From the NCBI GenBank assembly GCA_020629545.1, contig JAHDDC010000015.1, positions 1 to 64,000 of the forward strand: DNA of 64,000 bases, in the 5' to 3' direction. The notes beneath the pieces are model-generated. The model was not told where the DNA came from and ran no database searches. It worked only from the letters and a program-made list of their open reading frames with translations. Made by a program: the position numbers and the translations under genes. Origin of the DNA: Hellea sp. Its GTDB lineage: Bacteria; Pseudomonadota; Alphaproteobacteria; Caulobacterales; Maricaulaceae. Position 1 is the stretch's first letter. The number at the start of each line of letters is the position of its first letter. Positions 43,623 to 52,130 of the stretch are shown in pieces.

Positions 43623-45037
43623 GCGCTAGGCAATAATTTTTTCCACCGGGCGACCTGCTTCTCAACCTCACTGGGTGCCGTCCCGCCATAGCTGGTACGC
43701 GAACTGGCGGAGGCCAGCGGCGATAGAACTGAGAAAACATCATCGGTGATCCGAGGCTCAACCGTTTGCATATCGGTTAGCGCCAAAGCGTCGAGTGTCT
43801 TACCTTGTTTTTCCGCGAGGGCCACAATCGTTCCGGTCACATGATGGGCATCGCGAAACGGCATGTTTAGTTTTCGGACAAGCCAGTCAGCAAGGTCTGT
43901 CGCCGTAGAATATGCAGCCGACGCACTATCGGCGAGACGCGCTTTATTCGGCGTCATGTCAGCGACCATACCGGCCATAGCGGCAAGCCCGAGCGAGAGC
44001 GCATCAAAGGCGTCAAAGACCGGTTCTTTGTCTTCCTGCATGTCTTTGGAATAGGCCAGCGGCAAGCCTTTCATGACAATCGTCAATGCGGTGAGCGCGC
44101 CCATGATCCGCCCGACTTTGGCGCGGATGAGCTCTGCGGCGTCGGGATTACGTTTTTGCGGCATAATCGAGCTGCCCGTTGTGAAAGCATCAGACAGGCT
44201 AACGAATTGAAACTGCGCTGATGTCCAGATCACGATCTCCTCGGATAGGCGAGATAAATGGGTTGCACATATCGCGGCGCAAGACAGCGCTTCGAGTGCA
44301 AAGTCACGTGCTGAAACAGCATCAAGAGAATTGGCAAGCGGACGATCAAAACCTAGGGCTGCCGCGGTCATGTCCCGGTCAATAGGATAGGGCGTTCCGG
44401 CCAGAGCCGCCGCGCCAAGCGGACTTTCATTCATGCGTTTTCGGCAATCTTCAAAACGACTTTTGTCCCTTGCAAACATTTCAAGATAGGCCAGCATATG
44501 ATGGCCAAAGGTTACGGGTTGCGCGTTTTGGAGGTGGGTAAAGCCCGGCATAATCGTATCTGTATGGGCAGCGGCCTGCGCCAATAGCGCGCCTTGCAAG
44601 CTCTCCAGTTGCGCACCGAAATGATCTAAATAATCTCTGACCCATAGCCGGAAATCCGTTGCAACCTGATCATTACGCGAACGGCCCGTATGTAATCGAC
44701 CCGCGGCCTCACCGATATTTTCACGCAGACGCCCTTCGATATTCAAGTGAATATCCTCGAGGTCATCACTGAAAGGGAAAACACCCTCTGCGATCTCACC
44801 CTTTACCTGGGCCAGACCTTTCTTGATATCGGCGTGATCCTGCTCGGAAATAATACCTTGCTGCGCGAGCATGGCGGCATGGGCGAGCGATCCGCGTATA
44901 TCCTGATCGGCCAAACGCTGATCAAATCCGATGGACACATTGATCGCCTGCATAAGCTCGCTAGGCGCGGCAGAAAAGCGCCCACCCCACATTTTCTGTT
45001 TGGCGCTCTTATTCCCTGTGTTAGGTTTTTTCGTCAT
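43619..45037 (-). CDS. argH: Argininosuccinate lyase
   Basis: Last enzyme of arginine synthesis, splitting argininosuccinate into arginine and fumarate; homotetramer, cytoplasmic. 472 aa, with the start [15 protein letters not shown] near residue 115, and the superfamily signature [12 protein letters not shown] near residue 292 including the catalytic Ser loop. ATG 45037 is the sensible start; it overlaps the ATG of the divergent TlpA-like gene. Confidence 0.96.
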   Translation of the reverse strand: MTKKPNTGNKSAKQKMWGGRFSAAPSELMQAINVSIGFDQRLADQDIRGSLAHAAMLAQQGIISEQDHADIKKGLAQVKGEIAEGVFPFSDDLEDIHLNIEGRLRENIGEAAGRLHTGRSRNDQVATDFRLWVRDYLDHFGAQLESLQGALLAQAAAHTDTIMPGFTHLQNAQPVTFGHHMLAYLEMFARDKSRFEDCRKRMNESPLGAAALAGTPYPIDRDMTAAALGFDRPLANSLDAVSARDFALEALSCAAICATHLSRLSEEIVIWTSAQFQFVSLSDAFTTGSSIMPQKRNPDAAELIRAKVGRIMGALTALTIVMKGLPLAYSKDMQEDKEPVFDAFDALSLGLAAMAGMVADMTPNKARLADSASAAYSTATDLADWLVRKLNMPFRDAHHVTGTIVALAEKQGKTLDALALTDMQTVEPRITDDVFSVLSPLASASSRTSYGGTAPSEVEKQVARWKKLLPSA

Positions 45038-45620
45038 GAAAATTTTATCCCTGTCCAATGCCATCAAGCTGATGATCGTGATCGGCCTTGTAGCCGTAAT
45101 GTCGGTTGTCGTGCAATCCTGTCAATCGCCGAAATCTGGTTTGGAGATATATCGCACAAAGTCTTTAAATAAGCTTCACATAATGGATGGCGCGCCTATT
45201 CAGCCGCGCTCGACATTCAAAACAGCAGCAGGTCAAGAGATGGCGCTTTCGGATTACCATGGAAAATATGTTCTGCTGAATGTCTGGGCGACATGGTGTC
45301 CGCCCTGTGTTGCGGAAATGCCGTCGCTGGATAAATTGGCTGAGTTGCGCGGCGGGGACAGGTTTGAAGTCGTCACGATCAGCATGGATCGCAAAGCCGA
45401 AGATGCAGAAGTATTCTTTGAGCGATATAATCTTGAAAATCTAACGGCCTGGCATGACCCGAGTTATGGGCTCAGCGCACGGGTTCGGACACGGGGTTTG
45501 CCCATATCCATTATATACGACACAAAGGGAAGAGAATTGGCCCGCGTCTCCGGCGAAGCCGATTGGGCCAGTGAAGAAGCGTTGGAACTGATTGATCACC
45601 TATTAGATAGGCCGCAATAG
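45036..45620 (+). CDS. TlpA-like thioredoxin-fold lipoprotein
   Basis: 194-aa periplasmic TlpA/ResA-type redox protein. The N terminus is a lipoprotein signal ending in V-V-V-Q-S-C (residue 29). The active site W-A-T-W-C-P-P-C is at about residue 88 and the cis-Pro segment R-G-L-P-I near 150. TlpA/ResA proteins reduce disulfides in the periplasm, for example in cytochrome c assembly. The start codon shares its A-T with the divergent argH start, so the two genes have head-to-head overlapping starts. The longer frame from 44931 is inside argH. Confidence 0.88.
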   Translation: MKILSLSNAIKLMIVIGLVAVMSVVVQSCQSPKSGLEIYRTKSLNKLHIMDGAPIQPRSTFKTAAGQEMALSDYHGKYVLLNVWATWCPPCVAEMPSLDKLAELRGGDRFEVVTISMDRKAEDAEVFFERYNLENLTAWHDPSYGLSARVRTRGLPISIIYDTKGRELARVSGEADWASEEALELIDHLLDRPQ

Positions 45621-45630
45621 GATTTTGCCA

Positions 45631-46308
45631 ATGGAAAAATTTTCAACCATTCTACACCGCGCAGCCGGTCGGCATGGAGGCGAAGAGGCCGTCATAGCAA
45701 AAGTCAAAGAAGGCCTTGAAAATTATTCCCATAACCAAATCAATATGAGTGATGATCGCTGGCTTGCCGAATTTACCAAACGGGTTTTTCAGGCTGGATT
45801 TAGCTGGAAAGTTATCGAGGCGAAATGGGACGGATTTGAAAAGGCATTCTGGAATTTCAAACCATCTCGATGTGCGCGCATGGACCTTGATGATATGGAA
45901 AAGCTCACCACTGATAAAGCAATTGTCCGTAACCCCATCAAAATCAAAACTGTTCAGAAAAACGCTCAGATGATTTTGGATATGGCCAAACAAAAGGGCT
46001 CCGCAGATGATTTTATTCGCGGCTGGCCGAGCACGGATTATATCGGGTTGTTGGATTATCTGCAAAAGCACGGCTCGCATTTGGGAGCAAACACGACGAG
46101 CTATGCGCTGCGTTTTTCGGGTGTTCCGGCTTTTATCCTGTCCCGAGATGTCACGGCGGCTTTGATCCATGCCGACATTATCGACAAACCTGCAACGTCG
46201 AAAAAAGCCAAACGCGCCGTGCAAGACGCCTTCAACCAATGGGCCGAAGAATCCGGTGAGAATATTTCATATGTCAGCCGGGTCCTGGCCCTCAGTCTGG
46301 ATGCTTAA
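45631..46308 (+). CDS. DNA-3-methyladenine glycosylase I (Tag)-like
   Basis: 225-aa helix-hairpin-helix glycosylase of the Tag family, removing alkylated bases. N-Y-S-H then D-R-W-L-A-E-F-T-K-R-V-F-Q-A-G-F-S-W-K near residue 45 and NPIKIKTVQKNA match the family. It lacks the N-terminal Cys and the C-terminal His/Cys pair that bind zinc in the E. coli enzyme, as in shorter members of the family. Start ATG 45631, eleven bases after the TlpA-like stop. Role in alkylation repair is likely. Confidence 0.78.
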   Translation: MEKFSTILHRAAGRHGGEEAVIAKVKEGLENYSHNQINMSDDRWLAEFTKRVFQAGFSWKVIEAKWDGFEKAFWNFKPSRCARMDLDDMEKLTTDKAIVRNPIKIKTVQKNAQMILDMAKQKGSADDFIRGWPSTDYIGLLDYLQKHGSHLGANTTSYALRFSGVPAFILSRDVTAALIHADIIDKPATSKKAKRAVQDAFNQWAEESGENISYVSRVLALSLDA

Positions 46309-46329
46309 GCCAGATTGAACTGGAATAGA

Positions 46330-46947
46330 CTACCCCACCATCATCTTGATCGGCATGAAGCTGCGGCGGTGAATAGGACAAGGCCCGAGCTCTTGAATCT
46401 TGGCGCGGTGGACTTCGGTAGCGTAGCCTTTGTGGGTCGCAAAATCATAGCCAGGATAGCGCCGATCTGCGTCTAGCATCAGGCGGTCGCGGGTGACTTT
46501 CGCGAGAATGGAAGCGGCCGCGATTGAGAGACAACGGGCGTCGCCTTTAATCAAAGTCTGTGCCGGGCAAGGTAGAGGTGGGGCTTTATTCCCATCAATC
46601 AAAGCGGCCGCTGGAACAATCGGGAGCGCGGCGACGGCGCGCTGCATGGCAATCATGGTCGCGCCCAGAATATTAGCCCGATCGATCTCTTCAGGCTCGG
46701 CGATACCAATACCTATCTGGGAGGTTACCAAAATGTCATTCATGAGGTATTCACGGATGTCATGGGATAAGACTTTGCTGTCATTAAGACCTGCTGGCAA
46801 ATTGTCGGGATTAAGGATGACCGCTGCGGCGACGACCGGACCGGCCAAAGGGCCACGACCGGCTTCATCAACACCGCAAACGGGGCCTTCAATCCGAGAC
46901 TCGAATGAGAAGTCTGGCGTTTTGGCGATTAAGGTTTTTTTTGACAT
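46330..46947 (-). CDS. rnhB: Ribonuclease HII
   Basis: 205-aa RNase HII that removes RNA from RNA:DNA hybrids and single ribonucleotides in DNA. The first catalytic motif G-V-D-E-A-G-R-G-P-L-A-G-P-V near residue 26 carries Asp-Glu; the third Asp is in A-L-I-D-G-N-K. C-terminal F-A-T-H-K-G-Y-A-T is also typical. Start ATG 46947 (MSKKTL) is preferred to the ORF start 27 bases upstream. Convergent with the Tag-like gene. Confidence 0.95.
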   Translation of the reverse strand: MSKKTLIAKTPDFSFESRIEGPVCGVDEAGRGPLAGPVVAAAVILNPDNLPAGLNDSKVLSHDIREYLMNDILVTSQIGIGIAEPEEIDRANILGATMIAMQRAVAALPIVPAAALIDGNKAPPLPCPAQTLIKGDARCLSIAAASILAKVTRDRLMLDADRRYPGYDFATHKGYATEVHRAKIQELGPCPIHRRSFMPIKMMVG

Positions 46948-47052
46948 GTGAGTATTCTGGCCTGATTCCTGCACTTTTTGCAGTTAGAGGCTTTGTAAAC
47001 ATGAAAAAGGTCTGTTAAAAGGCCGCAGAAAAGTTTTTGTTAGGAGTAAGAC

Positions 47053-47472
47053 ATGGCTAAACTTCTTTTAGGCGCAATGGCGACAACAATCGCCGCGACG
47101 GCCATTTTCGCGACGTCGGCGCATGCGATCACGAATTCTTCGGAGTGCGAAAATGAGGGTGGTTCTTGGATGACACTATCCGGTGGTGATTACTGCCTCG
47201 TGCCGATCCGTGACGAAGAATATAGTGACGAAATTTATGACGGTAATGGTCTCGGTGTTTCTGAATGCCCAGGCGAAACCCGTCACAACGGCGTATACTG
47301 CATGTATCCGGTTAATCTTCGTCCAAAGGTAGAGCCTATCGCGACACCGGTTGACGCTGCCGTAACTGCCACGGATAGCGGGAACGGGGTCGTAGACGAT
47401 GCTGTCAATACAGTGGTCGATACGGCCGTAGATAAAGCCATGGACGCTGTTGAAGAAAAAGCGGGCCTTTAG
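47053..47472 (+). CDS. Small secreted protein, Cys-containing
   Basis: 139-aa protein, family not recognised. Residues 1-25 are a Sec signal peptide (A-T-S-A-H-A before I-T-N). The mature part has four to five Cys (E-C-E-N, Y-C-L-V, S-E-C-P, Y-C-M-Y), likely disulfides, then a repetitive C-terminal V-D-D-A / V-D-T-A-V-D-K-A helix. GGAG precedes the ATG. A strong terminator follows. Confidence 0.75.
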   Translation: MAKLLLGAMATTIAATAIFATSAHAITNSSECENEGGSWMTLSGGDYCLVPIRDEEYSDEIYDGNGLGVSECPGETRHNGVYCMYPVNLRPKVEPIATPVDAAVTATDSGNGVVDDAVNTVVDTAVDKAMDAVEEKAGL

Positions 47473-47492
47473 GCTTTTAAAAATTTCAAGAA

Positions 47493-47519
47493 AGCCCGCC
47501 GCTTATGGCGGGTTTTTTT
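47493..47519 (+). terminator. Rho-independent terminator after the small secreted protein gene
   Basis: Stem CCCGCC / GGCGGG with a 6-base loop (GCTTAT) followed by a run of seven T residues. Confidence 0.9.
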
Positions 47520-47605
47520 ATGTCTGACGCTCTGCTATCTTTCCTGAAAGTGACGTGAATGTCATTTTCAGCTATCGTTCAAGATTAATGCGATAGACAA
47601 AAAGC

Positions 47606-48211
47606 ATGATGAAATTCGGGCGAAACACAAAAATTCTTTCCATGACAATTATGGCGGCTGGGCTCCTTGGTATCCAGGGCTGCGCAACAGTGTCCGAGGA
47701 CACATGTCAATCCGGAAATTGGGAAGCGGTTGGTTTCAAAGATGGAGCCAATGGCAAATCCGCTGACCGTCTCGCGAAAATTGCTGAAACGTGCACCAAG
47801 CACGGGGTATCAGTTGACAATCAGTCCTATCTTGACGGTTATGAGCAAGGGCTTACAAAATACTGCACTTATGAGCGCGGCTATGAACGGGGTGAGTCGG
47901 GCAGTAAATTTAATGTGGTTTGTTCCGGTGATCTGGCCGAAGAATATGGACCGGGTTATGAAGAAGGCCGAAAGCGCTATGTCATCGTTCAAAAATATGA
48001 AGAGCTCGTTCAGAGATATGAATATAGTCGTCAGCGTCTGTATGATTATCGTCGCCGTTTGCAAAACCCGGATCTAAGCGAACGCGACCGTGATCGTTTG
48101 CGCTACGAAATTCGCCGGCTTGAGCGTAACGTCGACGAACTACGTTACCAAATCAAAGAGTTCCAACGCCGCTACAATATACGGCGTAGCGACCGAAATA
48201 TTGGATATTAA
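47606..48211 (+). CDS. DUF2799 lipoprotein
   Basis: 201-aa lipoprotein. Lipobox L-L-G-I-Q-G-C ends near residue 26. The DUF2799 pattern is seen: W-E-A-V-G-F-K-D-G-A-N-G-K, C-T-K-H-G-V-S-V-D, Y-L-D-G-Y-E-Q-G-L-T-K-Y-C and G-Y-E-R-G-E-S-G. The last ~75 residues are a highly charged coiled coil rich in R/Y/E (DLSERDRDRLRYEIRRLER). Probably an outer-membrane-associated protein of unknown function. Either ATG 47606 or 47609 could be used. Confidence 0.82.
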   Translation: MMKFGRNTKILSMTIMAAGLLGIQGCATVSEDTCQSGNWEAVGFKDGANGKSADRLAKIAETCTKHGVSVDNQSYLDGYEQGLTKYCTYERGYERGESGSKFNVVCSGDLAEEYGPGYEEGRKRYVIVQKYEELVQRYEYSRQRLYDYRRRLQNPDLSERDRDRLRYEIRRLERNVDELRYQIKEFQRRYNIRRSDRNIGY

Positions 48212-48296
48212 TTCTTCATTACCCAAATCACATAACCGATAACTAACGTTAAATCCCAACCTTATGACAATGATAATCTGCTAGGGTGCAATCATT

Positions 48297-48494
48297 ATGG
48301 TTATGGGAAAATTTATTCAGCGGGGCGCTGATAGTCTTCAAACCGTTAGATTTGGATTCGGATTGTTTATGTGGTTGTTGAGCCTGTTTGTGGGTTTCAT
48401 TGGTGGATTATTTCGCCGCTCAACGCCTGAACATACAAATCCATATTGGGCAAAAGAAGGCGACTCAGAAAATATCCGCGCGCTGAAATACTAG
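48297..48494 (+). CDS. Small membrane protein
   Basis: 65-aa protein with one hydrophobic segment (F-G-L-F-M-W-L-L-S-L-F-V-G-F-I-G-G) near residues 21-39, a basic R-R-S turn and a polar tail. No family recognised. Plausible because a terminator directly follows; the start could be ATG 48297 or 48303. Confidence 0.55.
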   Translation: MVMGKFIQRGADSLQTVRFGFGLFMWLLSLFVGFIGGLFRRSTPEHTNPYWAKEGDSENIRALKY

Positions 48495-48499
48495 ACACA

Positions 48500-48524
48500 A
48501 AAAAGGGCGCCTCGCGCCCTTTAA
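48500..48524. terminator. Bidirectional terminator
   Basis: Perfect 9-bp stem AAAGGGCGC / GCGCCCTTT with loop CTC (48502-48522). It separates the small membrane protein gene from the convergent coiled-coil gene at 48545. Confidence 0.8.
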
Positions 48525-48544
48525 ACATTTCGGATTGAGATGAG

Positions 48545-49042
48545 CTATCTTGGGCCGGGTCCGCGGCCACGCCCGCGACCTTTGTTTTTATGCTGGCCTT
48601 TCCCTCGGCCCTTATGTTTGTCTTTAAAACCGCTGCCGCGCCGTTCACCGCGCGTTTCATAAGCGCCTTTGACCCGGCGTTTCAATTCACCGCGTTCGTC
48701 TTCATGTTCGCGTTTAAGAGCCTCGCGTTCATCTTCATGTCGTCGCTTGAGGGTTTCCCATTCTCTGTGGTGAGCTTTTTTTAGGGCGTGCCAGGCATGT
48801 TTCCCAGCTTCCTTCTCCGCTTTGTCATCATCGTCATCTTCTTCCCAATCATCAAGCTCTGGGTCTTCATACTCGCCTTTGACAGCGCGGACTTCTTCCG
48901 GTTCTTCGCTGATCGGCTCATCGGGTTGACCCATAACATCTTTGATTTTCTCAAGAACCGTATCGGGCTCCCCGTCGCCGCCCAATATGGTTTTACCTAA
49001 TATTTCGCCGACTTTTTTAATTACAAATGGATTGGTTAGCAT
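48545..49042 (-). CDS. Charged coiled-coil protein with Arg/Gly-rich tail
   Basis: 165-aa protein of unknown family. N terminus M-L-T-N-P-F-V-I-K-K; residues 45-75 are strongly acidic (E-E-D-D-D-D-D); residues 85-130 are a coiled coil with a repeated R-H/E-H-E-D-E-R-E/G-x-L-K-R unit; the tail is basic and R/G/K-rich (HKNKGRGRGRGPGPR). ATG 49042 has AGGGGAAT upstream and was preferred over the ORF start 66 bases upstream. The tail would suit binding nucleic acid or a polyanion. Confidence 0.6.
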   Translation of the reverse strand: MLTNPFVIKKVGEILGKTILGGDGEPDTVLEKIKDVMGQPDEPISEEPEEVRAVKGEYEDPELDDWEEDDDDDKAEKEAGKHAWHALKKAHHREWETLKRRHEDEREALKREHEDERGELKRRVKGAYETRGERRGSGFKDKHKGRGKGQHKNKGRGRGRGPGPR

Positions 49043-49168
49043 CGTATTCCCCTGTTTTACCCTGGGTGTATATACAGGTTCAGGCGGGCGAAGACGAGCC
49101 ATTTTCACATATGGTTGATCAAGCCGGTTTGATATGGAATCTCAGATCGGTTCCAGTTAAGAGCAGAT

Positions 49169-49849
49169 ATGCTCGCCGCTATCATACCGACCTGCAATAG
49201 TGAAAAAGATCTGGCCATTCTGCTGCCAAATATTCGCGGCGGGGCCATAATGGCTGATGAATCTGTTCGGATAATCATTAGTGATTCAATTTCAGATGAT
49301 CAAAGCCTGACCCTGGCCGTTCGGTCGGGAGCGTCTATAGCAATCGGCTCTAAATCGCGCGGGGGCCAGCTTCGGCGGGGCGTCGCACTTGCCGGTAAAG
49401 CAGACTGGTATTTGTGCCTTCACGCTGATAGCCGCCTGCCGAAAAATTGGCTGGATATCGTGCGCACACATATAAAAACCTATCCGAAACATGCCGGATA
49501 TTTCCGGCTGAAGTTTGACAGTCGATCGCTCGGAGCCCGAATTGTTGAGATGGGTGTGAGGCTTCGCTGCCGAGCCTGGGCCTTACCCTATGGAGATCAA
49601 GGCCTTTTAATCTCGAAGGAATTATATGATGAGATCGGCGGGTATCCCGATTGGTCATTATTTGAAGATGTCAAAATTATTGAAAAATTAGGTCGGGATC
49701 GCCTGCGTCAGTTACCGGCTGATCTTATGACTTGCAGCGCAAAATATGAACAGGATGGTTTTATACGTCGCGGTTGGCGGAACTTCAGACTTTTACGGCG
49801 GTATAGACGCGGCGCGGATCCTGAAAAGCTCGCTACGGAATATACATGA
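49169..49849 (+). CDS. GT2-like glycosyltransferase, TIGR04283-like
   Basis: 226-aa family 2 glycosyltransferase-like protein. I-I-P-T-C-N-S-E at the N terminus, V-R-I-I-I-S-D-S-I-S-D-D near residue 36 and LHADSRLP near residue 85 give the nucleotide-sugar/metal site (here D-S instead of D-x-D), with W-A-L-P-Y-G-D-Q-G in the acceptor part. Overlaps the next gene by four bases (49846-49849). The pair TIGR04283/TIGR04282 is commonly annotated as arsenosugar biosynthesis transferases; arsM is not seen in the window. Confidence 0.82.
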   Translation: MLAAIIPTCNSEKDLAILLPNIRGGAIMADESVRIIISDSISDDQSLTLAVRSGASIAIGSKSRGGQLRRGVALAGKADWYLCLHADSRLPKNWLDIVRTHIKTYPKHAGYFRLKFDSRSLGARIVEMGVRLRCRAWALPYGDQGLLISKELYDEIGGYPDWSLFEDVKIIEKLGRDRLRQLPADLMTCSAKYEQDGFIRRGWRNFRLLRRYRRGADPEKLATEYT

Positions 49850-50415
49850 GTCAAAACCGTTTAGTAATATTCGTCAAAGCGCCGCTTATTGGTCGAGCTA
49901 AAACCCGTTTGGCAGCCGATATAGGGCGCGTGCATGCTTGGCGGGTTTACCGGCGCATGACGGCTGAAATCTTGCGCAAGGTCAAATCTGATAAATGGGA
50001 AACTATTTTAGCTGTTACGCCGGGACGTTTGGCTTATGCTATACCGTTATGGGATGGGTTCGAGCAATATGCCCAGGTTTCAGGGTCACTTACGCCTCGG
50101 CTAGCTCAGGCTTTTGACAGGCCAGGTAAAACGGTGGTGATTGGGAGCGACTGCCCGCAGGTGTCGCGTGTTGATATCGATCAGGCTTTTTCTGCTATCT
50201 CGCCGCGCCGGACCGTGTTCGGCCCAGCGACCGATGGAGGTTTCTGGCTAATGGGGGCAATGGGGCCTTTACCGGATTTCGTATTTGAGAACGTCAGGTG
50301 GTCAACTGAACATACATTGGCGGATATAACGCGAAACTTCGGAATTCCGCCCGTACGCCTCAGACCACTAACTGATGTAGATAATCTGGCGGCATTAAAG
50401 GCCGCAAGGTCTTAG
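49846..50415 (+). CDS. DUF2064/TIGR04282 glycosyltransferase
   Basis: 189-aa nucleotidyl/glycosyltransferase-like protein of the DUF2064 group. K-A-P-L-I-G-R-A-K-T-R-L near residue 11, V-I-G-S-D-C-P near residue 100 and F-G-P-A-T-D-G-G-F-W-L-M-G near 125 are the family signature. It starts inside the last codons of the TIGR04283-like gene, so the two are coupled. Likely modifies a sugar on a lipid or arsenosugar; the substrate is unknown. Confidence 0.85.
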   Translation: MSQNRLVIFVKAPLIGRAKTRLAADIGRVHAWRVYRRMTAEILRKVKSDKWETILAVTPGRLAYAIPLWDGFEQYAQVSGSLTPRLAQAFDRPGKTVVIGSDCPQVSRVDIDQAFSAISPRRTVFGPATDGGFWLMGAMGPLPDFVFENVRWSTEHTLADITRNFGIPPVRLRPLTDVDNLAALKAARS

Positions 50416-50421
50416 CTATTG

Positions 50422-51210
50422 CTATTTCTTCTCCGCATTAACAGTTTCCGCCAACAGTTTTAACGAGTGGTCGAGGAGTTCAATACCCGCAGGATTTCCA
50501 TGAGAGGGCACAACCATTTTGGCATCTTTATAAGTGACCTTGGCCCATTGCAGACTCGTCGGCCATTTGGATAAGTCGGCATCAGCTATATTACCTAAAC
50601 TTCTATTGTTGGCCGCTCTGACGGCGCATCCGCCAAACAGGAGTTTATGCTCTTTAACCCAGACCATTAGATTATCTTCTGTATGAGCCGGGCCAGGATA
50701 GGATATTTCTATTGGACCAAAATTTGTTCGCGCTCCGAGTTTAGCCAGTGCTGAAACGGAGGTGTTTGGGATTGGAGTACCTAGCTTTGCAGACAGCGAC
50801 GGTGTGAGCGGATGAGTAAATACCTCGGCGCCTTGCGCCTCCAGCCAATCCACTCCGGCCAAACGGTCAAAATGGAAATGAGTAATGACGACTTTACTAA
50901 TGTCCTTGCCGGTTTCGGCTTTCAGTTTTTGCGCAAGCTGCTGCGTCGCGATCTCGCCCCAGGCTGTATCCACCAGAATGAGACTATCCTTATCCAAAAC
51001 CGCCAGGCCGTTTGAGGGTACAATCCCCGCGCCGGGTATATTCTGACTTGATGTATGCAGCCAAACCCCATCCGTGATTTTCTTTACGGAAACCAGTGAT
51101 TTTTCCGCTGTGGTTTCAGCAGTCTGAATCTGAGACGGGTTTTCGCTCGAAGGCTGGCTACAGGACACTAAGGCCATGGTCAAAAAAGCTATAAGAGAAT
51201 TACGGGTCAT
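50422..51210 (-). CDS. Subclass B1 metallo-beta-lactamase, VIM-like lipoprotein
   Basis: 262-aa protein with a lipoprotein signal (A-L-V-S-C, Cys17), as in NDM. All B1 zinc ligands are present: His111, His113, Asp115 (T-H-F-H-F-D-R), His176 (P-G-P-A-H-T-E-D-N), Cys195 (F-G-G-C-A-V) and His237 (V-P-S-H-G). The stretch after the Cys (L-G-N-I-A-D-A-D-L-S-K-W-P-T-S) is strikingly like VIM enzymes. Expected to hydrolyse beta-lactams in the periplasm, although F replaces the usual D beside Asp115 and activity is untested. The start is ATG 51210; the longer frame from 51285 lacks a signal. No integron or transposon is beside it, so it looks chromosomal. Confidence 0.85.
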   Translation of the reverse strand: MTRNSLIAFLTMALVSCSQPSSENPSQIQTAETTAEKSLVSVKKITDGVWLHTSSQNIPGAGIVPSNGLAVLDKDSLILVDTAWGEIATQQLAQKLKAETGKDISKVVITHFHFDRLAGVDWLEAQGAEVFTHPLTPSLSAKLGTPIPNTSVSALAKLGARTNFGPIEISYPGPAHTEDNLMVWVKEHKLLFGGCAVRAANNRSLGNIADADLSKWPTSLQWAKVTYKDAKMVVPSHGNPAGIELLDHSLKLLAETVNAEKK

Positions 51211-51348
51211 TATCACTCCTTTGTTGCGCGGCTGATATAAACATTCTTCGCGAAATTGATAGAGATAGAATTCAGAACAATTCACATATAAGGCGCATAT
51301 CGGAAAAATACGCCTGATATACGTTTCTCAAGCCGATTGTCGAATGAG

Positions 51349-52122
51349 TTAAGCCTTTGGTTTATTATTTATTGCTTCTAATCTTACCCTCAAAGCCAGC
51401 ATGTCATGCCACGTATCTTTCTTCAGAACGGGCTGACGGAGGAGGAAAGCTGGATGGTAAATCGGTAATGCCGGTATAGTTTTCCCAGCAATTGACAGTT
51501 CAGTCCATTGGCCCCGATTTTTCATTATGCCGCTGAGCCCGGTCAAGGCACTAAACGATACGCCCCCAACTAATATGATTAATTCTGGATCAATTAGTTC
51601 GATATGTTTGTGAATAAAAGGCAAGCACATGGCGATTTCGTCAGGTTTGGGATTTCGATTTCCAGGTGGTCGCCAATTGATCACATTGGTTATGTATAGC
51701 CTATCTTCGCTAAGCCCAATTGAGGCAAAAATTTTGTCCAGGAGTTGCCCCGACTTTCCGACAAAAGGTCGCCCCTGGATATCTTCATCCCGTCCAGGAG
51801 CTTCGCCAATAACCATTATGTCAGCCTTTGGATTGCCCCGCGCGAAAACGACTTGCCGCGCATGGTCGCTAATTTCGCCAGCGTCAAACTCCGCCAACAC
51901 TTTTTGAAGGGCATCAAGGGAGTCAACGTCTTTCAGTAGCTCAGTTGCCGCCGGTTTTTCGGGAGCTTCTTCTTTTGCTTTTACAGGATTAGCAGTGAAA
52001 GTGTTTTTGGGTGTGTCAGCCAGAACGCGTTTTGGTGCTTGGCGCGCGGTTTTAGGAATATCCGGAGTATCGACGCCTGATAGCTCCCACCACGTTACAA
52101 GACTTTCAAAAGCTTTTTCCAC
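51349..52122 (-). CDS. Uracil-DNA glycosylase family 4/5-like
   Basis: 257-aa UDG-superfamily protein. Motif 1 (I-G-E-A-P-G-R-D-E-D) and the distal H-P-A-F-L-L-R motif are conserved, with K-P-D-E-I and L-V-G-G-V in between. Family 4 enzymes have a 4Fe-4S cluster held by four Cys; here the two N-terminal Cys (usual C-x-x-C) are absent and only one Cys appears (M-C-L-P-F), so no cluster is expected. The first ~80 residues form a low-complexity Pro/Lys/Ala linker. Probably removes uracil from DNA. Confidence 0.82.
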   Translation of the reverse strand: MEKAFESLVTWWELSGVDTPDIPKTARQAPKRVLADTPKNTFTANPVKAKEEAPEKPAATELLKDVDSLDALQKVLAEFDAGEISDHARQVVFARGNPKADIMVIGEAPGRDEDIQGRPFVGKSGQLLDKIFASIGLSEDRLYITNVINWRPPGNRNPKPDEIAMCLPFIHKHIELIDPELIILVGGVSFSALTGLSGIMKNRGQWTELSIAGKTIPALPIYHPAFLLRQPVLKKDTWHDMLALRVRLEAINNKPKA

Positions 52123-52130
52123 TTTCTCTA

